Shown here one piece after another: positions 17,984-25,784 of a stretch of 64,000 bases of DNA (positions are counted from its first letter, which is position 1; every line of letters begins with the position of its first letter). The notes beneath the pieces are model-generated. The model did not search any database. It saw only the letters and a program-made list of their open reading frames with translations, and had not been told where the DNA came from. Both the position numbers and the translations under genes were made by a program. The stretch is from Acetobacterium bakii. GTDB lineage: Bacteria; Bacillota; Clostridia; Eubacteriales; Eubacteriaceae. The stretch spans positions 222,701-286,700 of the forward strand of contig NZ_LGYO01000022.1 in the NCBI RefSeq assembly GCF_001263355.1, in the 5' to 3' direction.

Positions 17984-18319
17984 ATGTTTAATTTTTTATC
18001 AAACAGTGGAGTCAAAAAAATATCGGCTAAAGAAGCGAAAAACAGACTGGAATCGGATAATACCATTGTGGTATTGGATGTCCGTGAAAAAACAGAATAT
18101 TTAGGAAGTCATATACCAAACAGCATCAATTTACCGCTGGGAAATATTTCCGCAGTCGAGAAGGTTGTACCGGATAAAGATACCACCGCATTTGTCTATT
18201 GCCTGAGCGGTGGACGATCCGCAAGCGCCAGTGGGCAAATGAGCAAGATGGGTTATAAAAATGTCTACAATCTTGGGGGCATCAGCGGCTGGCATTATGA
18301 AACTGTCAGCGGAAAATAA
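17984..18319 (+). CDS. Rhodanese-like domain protein
   Basis: A 111-residue single-domain rhodanese. It has LDVREKTEYLGSHIPNSINL and the active-site loop YCLSGGRSA with the catalytic Cys, then LGGISGW near the end. Such proteins carry persulfide sulfur or act as sulfurtransferases in the cytoplasm. I chose the ATG at 17984 because AAGGAAGG lies upstream; an in-frame ATG eleven codons earlier lacks this. It is 57 bp before the corrinoid-activator gene and may share its transcript. A functional link to that neighbour is unproven. Confidence 0.9.
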   Translation: MFNFLSNSGVKKISAKEAKNRLESDNTIVVLDVREKTEYLGSHIPNSINLPLGNISAVEKVVPDKDTTAFVYCLSGGRSASASGQMSKMGYKNVYNLGGISGWHYETVSGK

Positions 18320-18376
18320 TATAGGCTGAAATTCAATTTAGAAAAGCCAAAGAAAGCAATAATGAGGAATGATGAC

Positions 18377-19924
18377 ATGAAACCACTTAGCAAAAAAGTA
18401 TTTTTAAAGATTACACCACCTGGGATTGGGGATATTATTGGAGACAAAGAGCGTCTGCTGAAGTCCTTGGAAAAAGAATTTGGAAAAGTGGAAATATCCC
18501 AAAGAATTCTAAAAGCCATTTATCCTCTCTGCCGAGAAGCGAATTGGGAAATTACCCTGACCCTTGTGGCACATGAAGGCCAATGGGAAATTGTCAGATT
18601 GGAACCTGGGGACACCACTAAAAGCCATTATGGCTTAGCCGTCGATCTGGGTAGTACCACCGTAACCATGGAATTGGTGGATCTTAATTCCGGAGAAATT
18701 CTGGCTGAAGAAAGTATTTTCAATCATCAAATTGATTTTGGAGATGATATTCTAAGCCGGATATTTTATACAAAAAGTAAACCCCTTCATTTAAAAGAAG
18801 TTCAGGAAAGTACCCTCCAGAGTTTTCGAGAGCTGATGCTGATGCTGAGTGAAAGGACCGGAGTGGCTTCTGAAACCTGTGGAATTATGGTTGTATCCGG
18901 AAATACAACCATGATCCACTTTTTATTAGGAATTGATCCATGGCCAATTTTTGAAGCCCCATTCACTCCGGTTTTTAATCATACCGGTTTTTTTGACGCC
19001 CAGGAAATTAGTTTACCCATAGAAGGCTTGATTTACTGCGTACCTTCGGTGGCCAATTATTTTGGCGGCGATATTCTCAGTGGTTTATTGGTGAGTGATT
19101 TACATAAAAAAGAAGAACTGGGTTTGTTTATTGATATTGGTACCAATGGCGAAATGGTTTTAGGAAATAAGAATTTCCTGCTGGCAGGTGCCGGCGCCGC
19201 CGGACCAGCCTTAGAAGGTGGGATCAGCAAAAATGGAATGAAGGCTACCGATGGTGCTGTGGATAGTGTAGTTATCGAGGATAACATACTTAAACTGACC
19301 ACCATCGGAGGAAGTCGTCCCCGGGGAATTTGTGGGTCGGGAATTGTGGATATCCTGGCGCAAATGCTATTAAACGGCTGGATCGATTTTTCTGGACACT
19401 TCAATACCGGGGTAACTGATCGGGTCATCAAGAAAGATGGGGAATATGCAGTGGCCTATGCCTGGGAAGACGAATCCGCAACAGGAGAGGTCCTGTTATT
19501 TACCCAAACGGATATCAGTCAATTTATGGACACTAAAGCAGCAGCCAATACCATGGTGGCTTATCTTTTGGATAGTCTTGGCGTCGAAGCAACTGAGGTT
19601 AAGCGCCTGTACACCGCCGGTGCATTTGGTACCTATATTAACTTGGAATCAGCGATTACCATCGGTCTCTATCCGGATTTACCCAGGGAACGGTTTGTTT
19701 CATTGGGAAACGGTTCTCTCAGGGGTTCTTATGCGCTTTTGATCAATGGAGAATTGCTGAAAGAAATAATGGCCCTTCAGCGTGAGGTCCGATATTTGGA
19801 ATTCGGTGCGGCCACAGATTTTCTGACCCAGATGTTTGCCGCCCGTTTTCTGCCCCACACAAATTTTGACTTGTATCCCACCGTCAAAGCGGAACTCATC
19901 AAACGCGGAAGACTGCGACTCTAA
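18377..19924 (+). CDS. RACo-like corrinoid activation ATPase without ferredoxin domain
   Basis: A 515-residue ASKHA-fold protein of the DUF4445/RACo family, which reductively reactivates Co(II) corrinoid proteins with ATP. It starts directly with the linker/middle domain (KVFLKITPPGIGDIIGDKER). The ASKHA domain follows: AVDLGSTTVTMELVDL, FGDDILSR, LFIDIGTNGEM, GAGAAGPALEGG, RGICGSGIVDILAQM. The usual N-terminal [2Fe-2S] ferredoxin domain with its four cysteines is missing, and no ferredoxin gene is adjacent. I prefer the ATG at 18377, after GAGGAATG, over the one at 18362. It probably serves corrinoid methyltransferases such as the system whose carrier is at 89-736. Electron entry must differ from canonical RACo. 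Confidence 0.88.
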   Translation: MKPLSKKVFLKITPPGIGDIIGDKERLLKSLEKEFGKVEISQRILKAIYPLCREANWEITLTLVAHEGQWEIVRLEPGDTTKSHYGLAVDLGSTTVTMELVDLNSGEILAEESIFNHQIDFGDDILSRIFYTKSKPLHLKEVQESTLQSFRELMLMLSERTGVASETCGIMVVSGNTTMIHFLLGIDPWPIFEAPFTPVFNHTGFFDAQEISLPIEGLIYCVPSVANYFGGDILSGLLVSDLHKKEELGLFIDIGTNGEMVLGNKNFLLAGAGAAGPALEGGISKNGMKATDGAVDSVVIEDNILKLTTIGGSRPRGICGSGIVDILAQMLLNGWIDFSGHFNTGVTDRVIKKDGEYAVAYAWEDESATGEVLLFTQTDISQFMDTKAAANTMVAYLLDSLGVEATEVKRLYTAGAFGTYINLESAITIGLYPDLPRERFVSLGNGSLRGSYALLINGELLKEIMALQREVRYLEFGAATDFLTQMFAARFLPHTNFDLYPTVKAELIKRGRLRL

Positions 19925-19930
19925 AAAATC

Positions 19931-19968
19931 GTCTTGGGGACAACTGAGGTTACGATTGTCCCCAGGAC
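19931..19968 (-). repeat. Type A palindrome, internal deletion derivative
   Basis: Only the outer arms (GTCTTGGGGACAA and TTGTCCCCAGGAC) and the CTGAGGTTACGA segment of the 101-bp element remain, in reverse orientation. The central hairpin is gone. The flank GGACTTACTTT matches that of copy 36159. Confidence 0.8.
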
Positions 19969-19995
19969 TTACTTTACTGATTTTTCTATAGACTT

Positions 19996-20039
19996 AAAAA
20001 CCAACTAAAGGGGTTCTTTCCCCCATTAGTTGGTTTTTT
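19996..20039 (+). terminator. Rho-independent terminator
   Basis: The stem AAAACCAACTAA with TTAGTTGGTTTT, and an inner GGGG/CCCC pairing, ends in T6. It closes the rhodanese-activator transcript. Confidence 0.88.
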
Positions 20040-20120
20040 GTATTAAGTATGTATTTTATTAATGACGATTGTGATCATTGGTATGAAATTGAGACTGCAG
20101 AGACAAACAGATAAAGCAGT

Positions 20121-20301
20121 ACCGACCAATTGTTACATCGTGTTGTGTGCATCAAGGCGAACAGGCGATAGCCTGTACGAATTGCGGATGGCAGTCGCCA
20201 ATCACAAGCTCGCTTGTAGTTGGCGACTGCCTGCGAACCACGAGATAAGCAAAGTGCTTTCTCGTGGTTGCAGCACACAACTGATTAACAATTAGGTCGG
20301 T
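20121..20301. repeat. Branched intergenic palindrome, type B, 181 bp
   Basis: Outer arms ACCGACCAATTGTTA and TAACAATTAGGTCGGT and stem GTTGTGTGC/GCACACAAC enclose three separate hairpins: the shared core ACAGGC-GATA-GCCTGT, then GGCAGTCGCCAA/TTGGCGACTGCC with a nested ACAAGC/GCTTGT, then AACCACGAG/CTCGTGGTT with a nested AAGCA/TGCTT. It looks like the 15241 copy with two extra arms inserted. Confidence 0.85.
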
Positions 20302-20329
20302 ATGGTAGGTGAGGGTAGAGTGGCGGCTT

Positions 20330-21703
20330 TTATTTTTGTTCGATTTGGGGCAGGGTGTCAAAGCCCTTTTGCAAATCTTCATCGGTGGGAATGTAATCGG
20401 TCATGTTGCCGGCGTTGTAGTTCATATAGGCGGTCATATCAAAATAACCGGTGCCGGTCAGGCCGAAGATAATGGTTTTCTTCTCCCCGGATTCTTTACA
20501 GGCCAATGCTTCCTCAATGGCGGCCCGGATGGCATGGGCCGATTCCGGAGCGGGAAGAATGCCTTCAATACGAGCAAATTGGGTGGCGGATTCGAAGACT
20601 TCGCTTTGGGTGTAGGACTTTCCGCGGATATAGCCGTCATGGTAAAGTTTGGAAATAATCGGGCTCATCCCATGATATCGCAATCCTCCGGCATGGTTCG
20701 GTGCGGGCATAAAGCCGCTGCCTAGGGTATACATTTTAATCAACGGCGTTGTTTGTCCGGTATCGCCAAAATCGAGGGCGTATCTTCCGCGAGTCAGAGA
20801 TGGACAGGACGCAGGTTCAACGGCAACAAAATCGATGTTGTTTTTGCCTTCAATTCGCTCTGCCATAAAGGGCGCAATCAATCCCAGTAAATTGGAGCCG
20901 CCGCCGGCGCAGCCGATAATAATATCGGGTTTGATGTCATACTTGTCACAGGCGATTTTTGTTTCTAATCCAATGATTGATTGGTGAAGGCCAACATGGT
21001 TGAGAACGCTGCCTAAAACGTACTTGCAGTTATCAGAGGTGACGGCGACTTCGATGGCTTCACTAATGGCACAGCCCAGAGAACCTCCGGTGTCAGGGTT
21101 TGCTGCAAGAATTTTTCTTCCGGCAACGGTGGTATCCGATGGGGATGAAATAACTTTGGCACCATAGGTTTCCATAACCGCACGACGATGGGGTTTTTGT
21201 TCAGCGGATACCTTTACCATGTATACAGACAAATCAAGATTGTAGTACGCACAGGCCATTGATAAGGCTGTTCCCCATTGTCCGGCACCGGTTTCGGTGG
21301 TCAGGGAAGTAAGACCCTGTTTTTTTGCATAATAAGCCTGGGCAGCGGCTGAATTTAGCTTATGGGAGCCGGAAGTGTTGCTGCCTTCATATTTATAGTA
21401 AATTTCCGCAGGGGTGTCTAACAGTTTCTCTAAACAATAGGCTCGAACCAAAGGAGATGGGCGGTACATCTTATAAAAATTACGGATATCCTCAGGAATT
21501 TCGATGAATTCATCGGTGGTATTGAGCTCCTGGTCAACCAACTCTTCACAAAAAACAGGAAGCAGATCCTCTCGGGTACAATATTCGCCGGTTCCGGGAT
21601 TGACAAAGGGTTCAGGTAACTCCTTCATTTTTGAACGAAGATTAAGCCAATGTTTGGGCATCTCCTCTTCACTTAAATAAATCTTATAGGGTATAGTTGC
21701 CAT
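20330..21703 (-). CDS. trpB: Tryptophan synthase beta-like protein (TrpB2)
   Basis: A 457-residue PLP enzyme of the TrpB2 class, which is longer than TrpB1. The cofactor Lys lies in GSHKLNSA near residue 112, followed by TTETGAGQWGTALSMA and the phosphate-binding GCAGGGSNLLG. It ends with LTGTGYFDMTAY. TrpB2 makes tryptophan from indole and serine, often without a TrpA partner. The upstream tryptophan T-box (21780-22062) independently supports a role in tryptophan supply. No other trp gene is in the window, so indole salvage is a fair guess. The ATG is preceded by AGAAAGGAAG. Confidence 0.93.
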   Translation of the reverse strand: MATIPYKIYLSEEEMPKHWLNLRSKMKELPEPFVNPGTGEYCTREDLLPVFCEELVDQELNTTDEFIEIPEDIRNFYKMYRPSPLVRAYCLEKLLDTPAEIYYKYEGSNTSGSHKLNSAAAQAYYAKKQGLTSLTTETGAGQWGTALSMACAYYNLDLSVYMVKVSAEQKPHRRAVMETYGAKVISSPSDTTVAGRKILAANPDTGGSLGCAISEAIEVAVTSDNCKYVLGSVLNHVGLHQSIIGLETKIACDKYDIKPDIIIGCAGGGSNLLGLIAPFMAERIEGKNNIDFVAVEPASCPSLTRGRYALDFGDTGQTTPLIKMYTLGSGFMPAPNHAGGLRYHGMSPIISKLYHDGYIRGKSYTQSEVFESATQFARIEGILPAPESAHAIRAAIEEALACKESGEKKTIIFGLTGTGYFDMTAYMNYNAGNMTDYIPTDEDLQKGFDTLPQIEQK

Positions 21704-21779
21704 GCTGATACTTCCTTTCTTTATTTAGTATATAGACATATTTAATTCATATAAACTAAATATGTTTATGGGTAAAATA

Positions 21780-22062
21780 AAAACTCGTCCTTTACAAAAG
21801 TAAAGGACGAGTGTATAGACTCGTGGTGCCACCTTTATTCGCAGAAAAATCTCTGCCTTTGCAGAATACAATCATATTCTTCAACACTTACGCGGTTGTT
21901 ACGTCATGGAGTACTCGGGAAAACCCCTTTGACCATGCCCTCAGCGGTCCATTTGATGGTTTGCATTCTATGAGGCTCTCAGCAGTCCCCACTCTCTGTA
22001 AGTGCAATTTCCACCGTTATCTCCGCATCAACGGTTTTAATGGTTTTATTTGATTGGTATGA
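21780..22062 (-). promoter_or_regulatory. T-box leader, tryptophan specifier
   Basis: Reading leftward, the leader shows the stem I motif CAGAGAGTGGGGACTGCTGAG, then an AAATGGACCGC segment whose TGG is the likely specifier codon, then the conserved T-box AAAGGTGGCACCACGAG. It ends in a strong terminator, ACTCGTCCTTTAC paired with GTAAAGGACGAGT plus a T run (21781-21810). Uncharged tRNA-Trp should stabilise the antiterminator and switch on trpB. Confidence 0.92.
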
Positions 22063-22091
22063 ATTATAAAACAAGCAAAGAGAATTGTCAA
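22063..22091 (-). promoter_or_regulatory. Sigma-A promoter of the T-box/trpB transcript
   Basis: On this strand TTGACA (22091-22086), a 17-base spacer and TATAAT (22068-22063): a perfect consensus directly before the T-box. Confidence 0.9.
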
Positions 22092-22102
22092 GAAGAAGTT
22101 GT

Positions 22103-22144
22103 TTCTTTAATGAGATATTATGAAGTTCTTTCTTTAATGAGATA
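22103..22144. repeat. Direct repeat between divergent promoters
   Basis: TTCTTTAATGAGATA occurs at 22103-22117 and 22130-22144, repeating every 27 bases. It sits between the trpB and 3D-protein promoters and could be a regulator site or a small duplication. Confidence 0.5.
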
Positions 22145-22152
22145 AGCCTTTC

Positions 22153-22203
22153 TTGACAAGCATTTCCAAAAGAGATACAATCGGGTTGTAAAAAATTTGT
22201 AAC
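22153..22203 (+). promoter_or_regulatory. Sigma-A promoter and WalR-like box, copy 1
   Basis: TTGACA (22153-22158), 17-base spacer, TACAAT (22176-22181). TGTAAA-N5-TGTAAC (22187-22203) follows, a match to the WalR box TGTWAH-N5-TGTWAH, placed across the expected start of transcription. Confidence 0.7.
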
Positions 22204-22247
22204 AGAACATAACTTTTTGTAAAAGTTGAGTTCGGAAACGAGGATTT

Positions 22248-23072
22248 ATGAAACATGAACAAAAGAGAGTTCCCTTAACGGGAAAAAGATCGATTTTTAA
22301 AATTGGTATGATTAGTTTGATCATTACCTGTATTCTAGGGACCGGTACCTTTGCTTTTGCAGAGGAGATGAAGACTCAAGATGATGGCAATGCAATTATT
22401 TGTGAAGAATGTATCGCTGAGCCCATCAAGGGAAATTCTGGTAGAGGATATCTTGAGCGTGCAGCTCATGCTGATGAACATGCGCGTTTTAATAGATCGG
22501 TGGTTGAGGAAACCCCGATAATTGAGGAAACTCAAGTGGTTGAAGCAACCCCAGTAATTGAAGAGACTCCAGTGGTCGAAGCAACCCCGGTAATTGAATC
22601 GGCTCCAATAGTTGAAGCGGCTCCAGTAGTTGAAGCAACCCCGGTAATTGAAGCGGCTCCAGTGGTCGAAGCAACCCCGGTAATTGAAGAGACTCCAGTG
22701 ATCGAAGAAACCCCGGTAGTTGAAGAAACACCGGTAGTTGAAGCAACACCAGTGATTGAAGAAATACAAATGACTGAAGCATCAGATGATATTCCTGAAG
22801 GTGCAGAAAAAACAAACTTAAATTGCACAGCTTATACAGCAACGGGAAATGCCACTGCTTCGGGAGTGATGCCACAATCCGATCATACTATTGCATCATG
22901 GAATGGACTTCCTATTGGGACTAAGGTTTATATTCCAGCATTAGGAACAACTTTCACAGTTGAAGATCGTGGTGGTGCGGTTACCGAAGGAATCATCGAT
23001 ATCTATATGAATAGCTATGACGAATGCATTCAATTTGGCCGTCAGGATTTAGAAGCATATATTATTTACTAA
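22248..23072 (+). CDS. 3D domain wall protein, no DUF348 domain
   Basis: A 274-residue exported protein. There is an N-terminal signal or anchor ([20 protein letters not shown]), then a low-complexity Val/Pro/Glu region built of [12 protein letters not shown]-like units (about residues 83-170), and a C-terminal 3D domain beginning [16 protein letters not shown]. The 3D domain shows the aspartates in VEDRGGAV and [11 protein letters not shown], the presumed catalytic acids of the MltA/YuiC double-psi barrel fold. Such domains act as lytic transglycosylases on peptidoglycan. Unlike its two downstream paralogues it has no DUF348 or G5 domain. The start follows a GAGG site and a WalR-like box. 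Confidence 0.88.
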   Translation: MKHEQKRVPLTGKRSIFKIGMISLIITCILGTGTFAFAEEMKTQDDGNAIICEECIAEPIKGNSGRGYLERAAHADEHARFNRSVVEETPIIEETQVVEATPVIEETPVVEATPVIESAPIVEAAPVVEATPVIEAAPVVEATPVIEETPVIEETPVVEETPVVEATPVIEEIQMTEASDDIPEGAEKTNLNCTAYTATGNATASGVMPQSDHTIASWNGLPIGTKVYIPALGTTFTVEDRGGAVTEGIIDIYMNSYDECIQFGRQDLEAYIIY

Positions 23073-23090
23073 AATTTACCGCAATAAGTC

Positions 23091-23119
23091 AAAGGACACC
23101 GAAAGGTGTCCTTTTTTTG
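23091..23119 (+). terminator. Rho-independent terminator
   Basis: AAAGGACACC-GAAA-GGTGTCCTTT with a T run, straight after the first 3D gene. Confidence 0.9.
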
Positions 23120-23168
23120 CGATCAGGCGGTTTGATATGATATTGGTTTTAAGGAAATAGCTTTGTTC

Positions 23169-23219
23169 TTGACAAGTATTTGCAAATAGGTTACAATCTG
23201 TTTGTAAAAGATTTGTAAC
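23169..23219 (+). promoter_or_regulatory. Sigma-A promoter and WalR-like box, copy 2
   Basis: TTGACA (23169-23174), 17-base spacer, TACAAT (23192-23197), then TGTAAA-N5-TGTAAC (23203-23219). A further TGTAAC/TGTAAA pair with a four-base gap follows. The layout is nearly identical to the copy at 22153. Confidence 0.72.
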
Positions 23220-23263
23220 GAGATGTAACTTATTGTAAAAGTTATGCTAAAAATGGAGGTAAT

Positions 23264-24196
23264 ATGAAGCAGAAACAGAATAAAGGTCCTTACAAGAGGA
23301 AAAGATCAATTTTTAAAGTTGGGATGGTCACTTTGATCATCACCTGTATTATCGGGGCAACTGGCACCTTTGCCTTTGCAAAGGAAGTAACGGTTAAAGT
23401 TGATGGTACAAATAAAGTTGTTCGAGGAAGTATTTTTCAAAATGTCCAAGAAGTTCTTAGGGACAACGGTATTTTACTCAACGATGAATATTCAGTCAAT
23501 GTAGATAGTCAGAGCAAATTAGTTGGTGTCAGAACCATTGAAGTCAACCGAAAAGCATCTGAAAAACTTGTGGCTGCTGAAAAGACCATAGCATATCAGG
23601 CTCCGGTTACAACTGTAGTAGAAGAAACACCAGTTGCCGAAGAAGTCACGGTTGCTGAGGAAACACCGGTGGTAGAAGAGGTCGCGGTTGTTGAGGAAGC
23701 ACCAGTGGTCGAAGAAGCCCCGATTGTTGTAGAAACAGCAGCAGTGGAAGAAACACCAGCGGTTGTGGAAACTACAGAAATAGTGGAAACACCGGCGGTT
23801 GTGGAAACTGCAGCAATAGTGGAAACGCCGGCGGTTGTCGAAACACCGGCAGTAGTGGAAACACCTATGGTTGCGGAAGTACCTGCAGCACCAGTTGTTG
23901 AGACATCAAATGGTATTCCAGAAGGTGCTGTAAAAACCACTTTAAATTGTACGGCCTACACTGCAACCGGAAATGCGACTGCAGTTGGGGTTATGCCTCA
24001 AGCGAACCATACCATTGCATCATGGAAGGGACTTCCTTTTGGCACTAAGGTTTATATTCCCTCGCTGGGAACAACCTTTACGGTTGAAGATCGTGGCGGT
24101 GCGGTTACTGAAGGAATCATCGATATCTATATGAATACTTATAACGAATGTATTCAATTTGGACGTCAAAATTTAGAAGCCTACATTATTTATTAA
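23264..24196 (+). CDS. 3D domain wall protein with one DUF348 domain
   Basis: A 310-residue exported protein, paralogue of the previous gene. The signal or anchor VGMVTLIITCIIGATGTFAF is followed by one ubiquitin-like DUF348 domain (VTVKVDGTNKVVRGSIFQNV to about residue 108). A long Val/Glu/Thr/Pro repeat tract (residues 118-210) and a C-terminal 3D domain with VEDRGGAV and IIDIYMNTYNE follow. The wall-binding modules and 3D catalytic domain match RpfB/YabE-type peptidoglycan enzymes. GGAGG precedes the ATG. The repeat tract probably spans the wall and may vary in length between strains. Confidence 0.88.
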   Translation: MKQKQNKGPYKRKRSIFKVGMVTLIITCIIGATGTFAFAKEVTVKVDGTNKVVRGSIFQNVQEVLRDNGILLNDEYSVNVDSQSKLVGVRTIEVNRKASEKLVAAEKTIAYQAPVTTVVEETPVAEEVTVAEETPVVEEVAVVEEAPVVEEAPIVVETAAVEETPAVVETTEIVETPAVVETAAIVETPAVVETPAVVETPMVAEVPAAPVVETSNGIPEGAVKTTLNCTAYTATGNATAVGVMPQANHTIASWKGLPFGTKVYIPSLGTTFTVEDRGGAVTEGIIDIYMNTYNECIQFGRQNLEAYIIY

Positions 24197-24207
24197 AAGC
24201 AATACCC

Positions 24208-24236
24208 AAAGGACACCGAAAGGTGTCTTTTTTTTT
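24208..24236 (+). terminator. Rho-independent terminator
   Basis: AAAGGACACC-GAAA-GGTGTCTTT with a T run, a near copy of the terminator at 23091. Confidence 0.9.
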
Positions 24237-24248
24237 GTTGAAAACCCT

Positions 24249-24349
24249 GTCCTGAGGACAATCGTAACATCAGTTGTCTGCATCATGGCGAACAGGTGAT
24301 AGCCTGTTCGATCATACAGCAGACAACGATTTACCATTGTCCTCAGGAC
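24249..24349 (+). repeat. 101-bp intergenic palindrome, type A, copy 2
   Basis: Outer arms GTCCTGAGGACAAT and ATTGTCCTCAGGAC, second stem GTTGTCTGC/GCAGACAAC. Compared with copy 1, G-to-A in one outer arm is matched by C-to-T in the other, and GGC/GCC became TGC/GCA in the second stem: compensatory changes. Confidence 0.9.
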
Positions 24350-24383
24350 GGGGTTTTTATTGGGTGTCCGAAACGCTGCGTTC

Positions 24384-24412
24384 TTGACAATTATTTAAAA
24401 CAAGAGTACAAT
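24384..24412 (+). promoter_or_regulatory. Sigma-A promoter, third 3D gene
   Basis: TTGACA (24384-24389), 17-base spacer, TACAAT (24407-24412), matching the other two promoters. The WalR-like box is degraded here: only the second half, TGTAAT, is clear. Confidence 0.75.
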
Positions 24413-24456
24413 CAAATTAAAATAATCTGTAATTTACATCGAGAAGGCAGGACTTA

Positions 24457-25596
24457 ATGGGAAAAAAAGAAGGTGAAAGTCTTTTTAAAGGAAAAAAAAT
24501 ATTTTTTAGAATGAGTATGATTGGTTTAATCATTATATTCATTACTGGGTTAACCTGTAACTTTGCCTTTGCCAGGGAAGTGACCGTTAATGTGGACGGA
24601 CAAGATACCACCGTTCGAGGAAGTCTTTTTCAAAATGCAGAAGAAATTCTTGAAAGAAATGGCATTGTACTTGATCCAGAAGAAACGGTTATTGATGATA
24701 CAACAACTAAACTGGTTAGTGTCAATACCGTGAAAACGAATCCAAAAGCAAGTGGTAATCTCAAGGTTGATGGAAAAATTATTCCTTATGAGACCAGAGT
24801 AAGTACGGTTGAGGAACTTCTTATTGAAAATAATATTGTGCTCGAAGAATTGGACCGAATAGAGCCTTCTCAAATAACGGATCTGTCGAAAATAAATGAG
24901 ATTCAGGTTATTCGGGTAGAAGTTGAACAAGAATCAATAAGAAAAGTGATTCCATTTAATAGCCTGACAAAAGATAATGCTGAATGGGAAAGTAACCAGA
25001 CAAAGGTCATTCAACCAGGGACAGATGGCGTTGCTTATGTTGTTGAAAACATTCTTTATGAAAATAATGTTGAAGTTAAAAGAGATCTGATTTCAGAAGA
25101 GGTTATAACAGCTCCCATTGATGAAGTCATCGAGGTTGGGACTAGAAAAGCTCCTGAAAAAACTGCAGCCATAAAAACAGCGGCAGTGAAAGAAGCACCA
25201 GCAGTGGTTCAGACTCCAACAGTTGTAGAAACGGCTGTAACGGAAGAAACCGCTTTAGTTTCAGAAACACCGGCAGCGGCTGTCATCGCGGAAACACCAG
25301 CAATACCAGCTGCGACTGCAGTTGCGGGAGTGAAAACCATACTAAACTGCACGGCCTATACGGCAACCGGAAATGCGACAGCTTCGGGAGTGATGCCTCA
25401 GGCAAATCACACCATCGCAGCATGGAGCGGGCTCCCCTTTGGTACTAAGGTTTTCGTTCCTTCCCTGGGAACAACCTTTACAGTTGAAGACCGCGGCGGT
25501 GCGGTTACAGATGGTATTATTGATATTTACATGAATACCTACAATGAATGCATCGAGTTTGGCCGCCAGAATTTAGAAGCTTATATAAGTTATTAG
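24457..25596 (+). CDS. 3D domain wall protein with two DUF348 and a G5 domain
   Basis: A 379-residue exported protein with the full RpfB/YabE-like order. These are a signal or anchor, DUF348 (VTVNVDGQDTTVRGSLFQNA), a second DUF348 (KVDGKIIPYETRVSTVEELL), a G5 domain (about residues 162-235, VIPFNSLTKDNAEWESNQTK), a shorter Ala/Val/Pro/Thr linker, and a C-terminal 3D domain ([35 protein letters not shown]). It is the most complete of three tandem paralogues and probably nearest the ancestral form. Role: peptidoglycan cleavage outside the membrane, perhaps in growth or germination. Confidence 0.9.
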   Translation: MGKKEGESLFKGKKIFFRMSMIGLIIIFITGLTCNFAFAREVTVNVDGQDTTVRGSLFQNAEEILERNGIVLDPEETVIDDTTTKLVSVNTVKTNPKASGNLKVDGKIIPYETRVSTVEELLIENNIVLEELDRIEPSQITDLSKINEIQVIRVEVEQESIRKVIPFNSLTKDNAEWESNQTKVIQPGTDGVAYVVENILYENNVEVKRDLISEEVITAPIDEVIEVGTRKAPEKTAAIKTAAVKEAPAVVQTPTVVETAVTEETALVSETPAAAVIAETPAIPAATAVAGVKTILNCTAYTATGNATASGVMPQANHTIAAWSGLPFGTKVFVPSLGTTFTVEDRGGAVTDGIIDIYMNTYNECIEFGRQNLEAYISY

Positions 25597-25602
25597 AAAC
25601 AA

Positions 25603-25629
25603 AAAAGATGCCAAAAGGCATCTTTTTTT
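25603..25629 (+). terminator. Rho-independent terminator
   Basis: AAAGATGCC-AAAA-GGCATCTTT with a T7 run after the third 3D gene. Confidence 0.9.
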
Positions 25630-25654
25630 AATTGTAGATTATATAGAAACGTAA

Positions 25655-25755
25655 GTCCCGGGGACAATCGTAACATCAGTTGTCGGCATCATGGCGAACA
25701 GGCGACAGCCTGTACGATCATGCAGCTGACAACGATTTACCATTGTCCCCGGGAC
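25655..25755 (+). repeat. 101-bp intergenic palindrome, type A, copy 3
   Basis: Arms GTCCCGGGGACAAT and ATTGTCCCCGGGAC: the T-to-C change against copy 1 is matched by A-to-G on the other arm. The second stem has GTTGTCGGC against GCTGACAAC, a G-T pair. Confidence 0.9.
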
Positions 25756-25784
25756 GAGATTGCAAACAAACGCCATTTGGCATC

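Noticed and set aside
20062-20382. Three short overlapping open frames between the activator and trpB genes
   Set aside because: They lie across the type B palindrome on both strands and their sequences come from its arms.
22335-22875. Long antisense frames opposite the first 3D gene
   Set aside because: They arise from the repetitive Val/Pro/Glu codons of the real gene and have no start site or family match.
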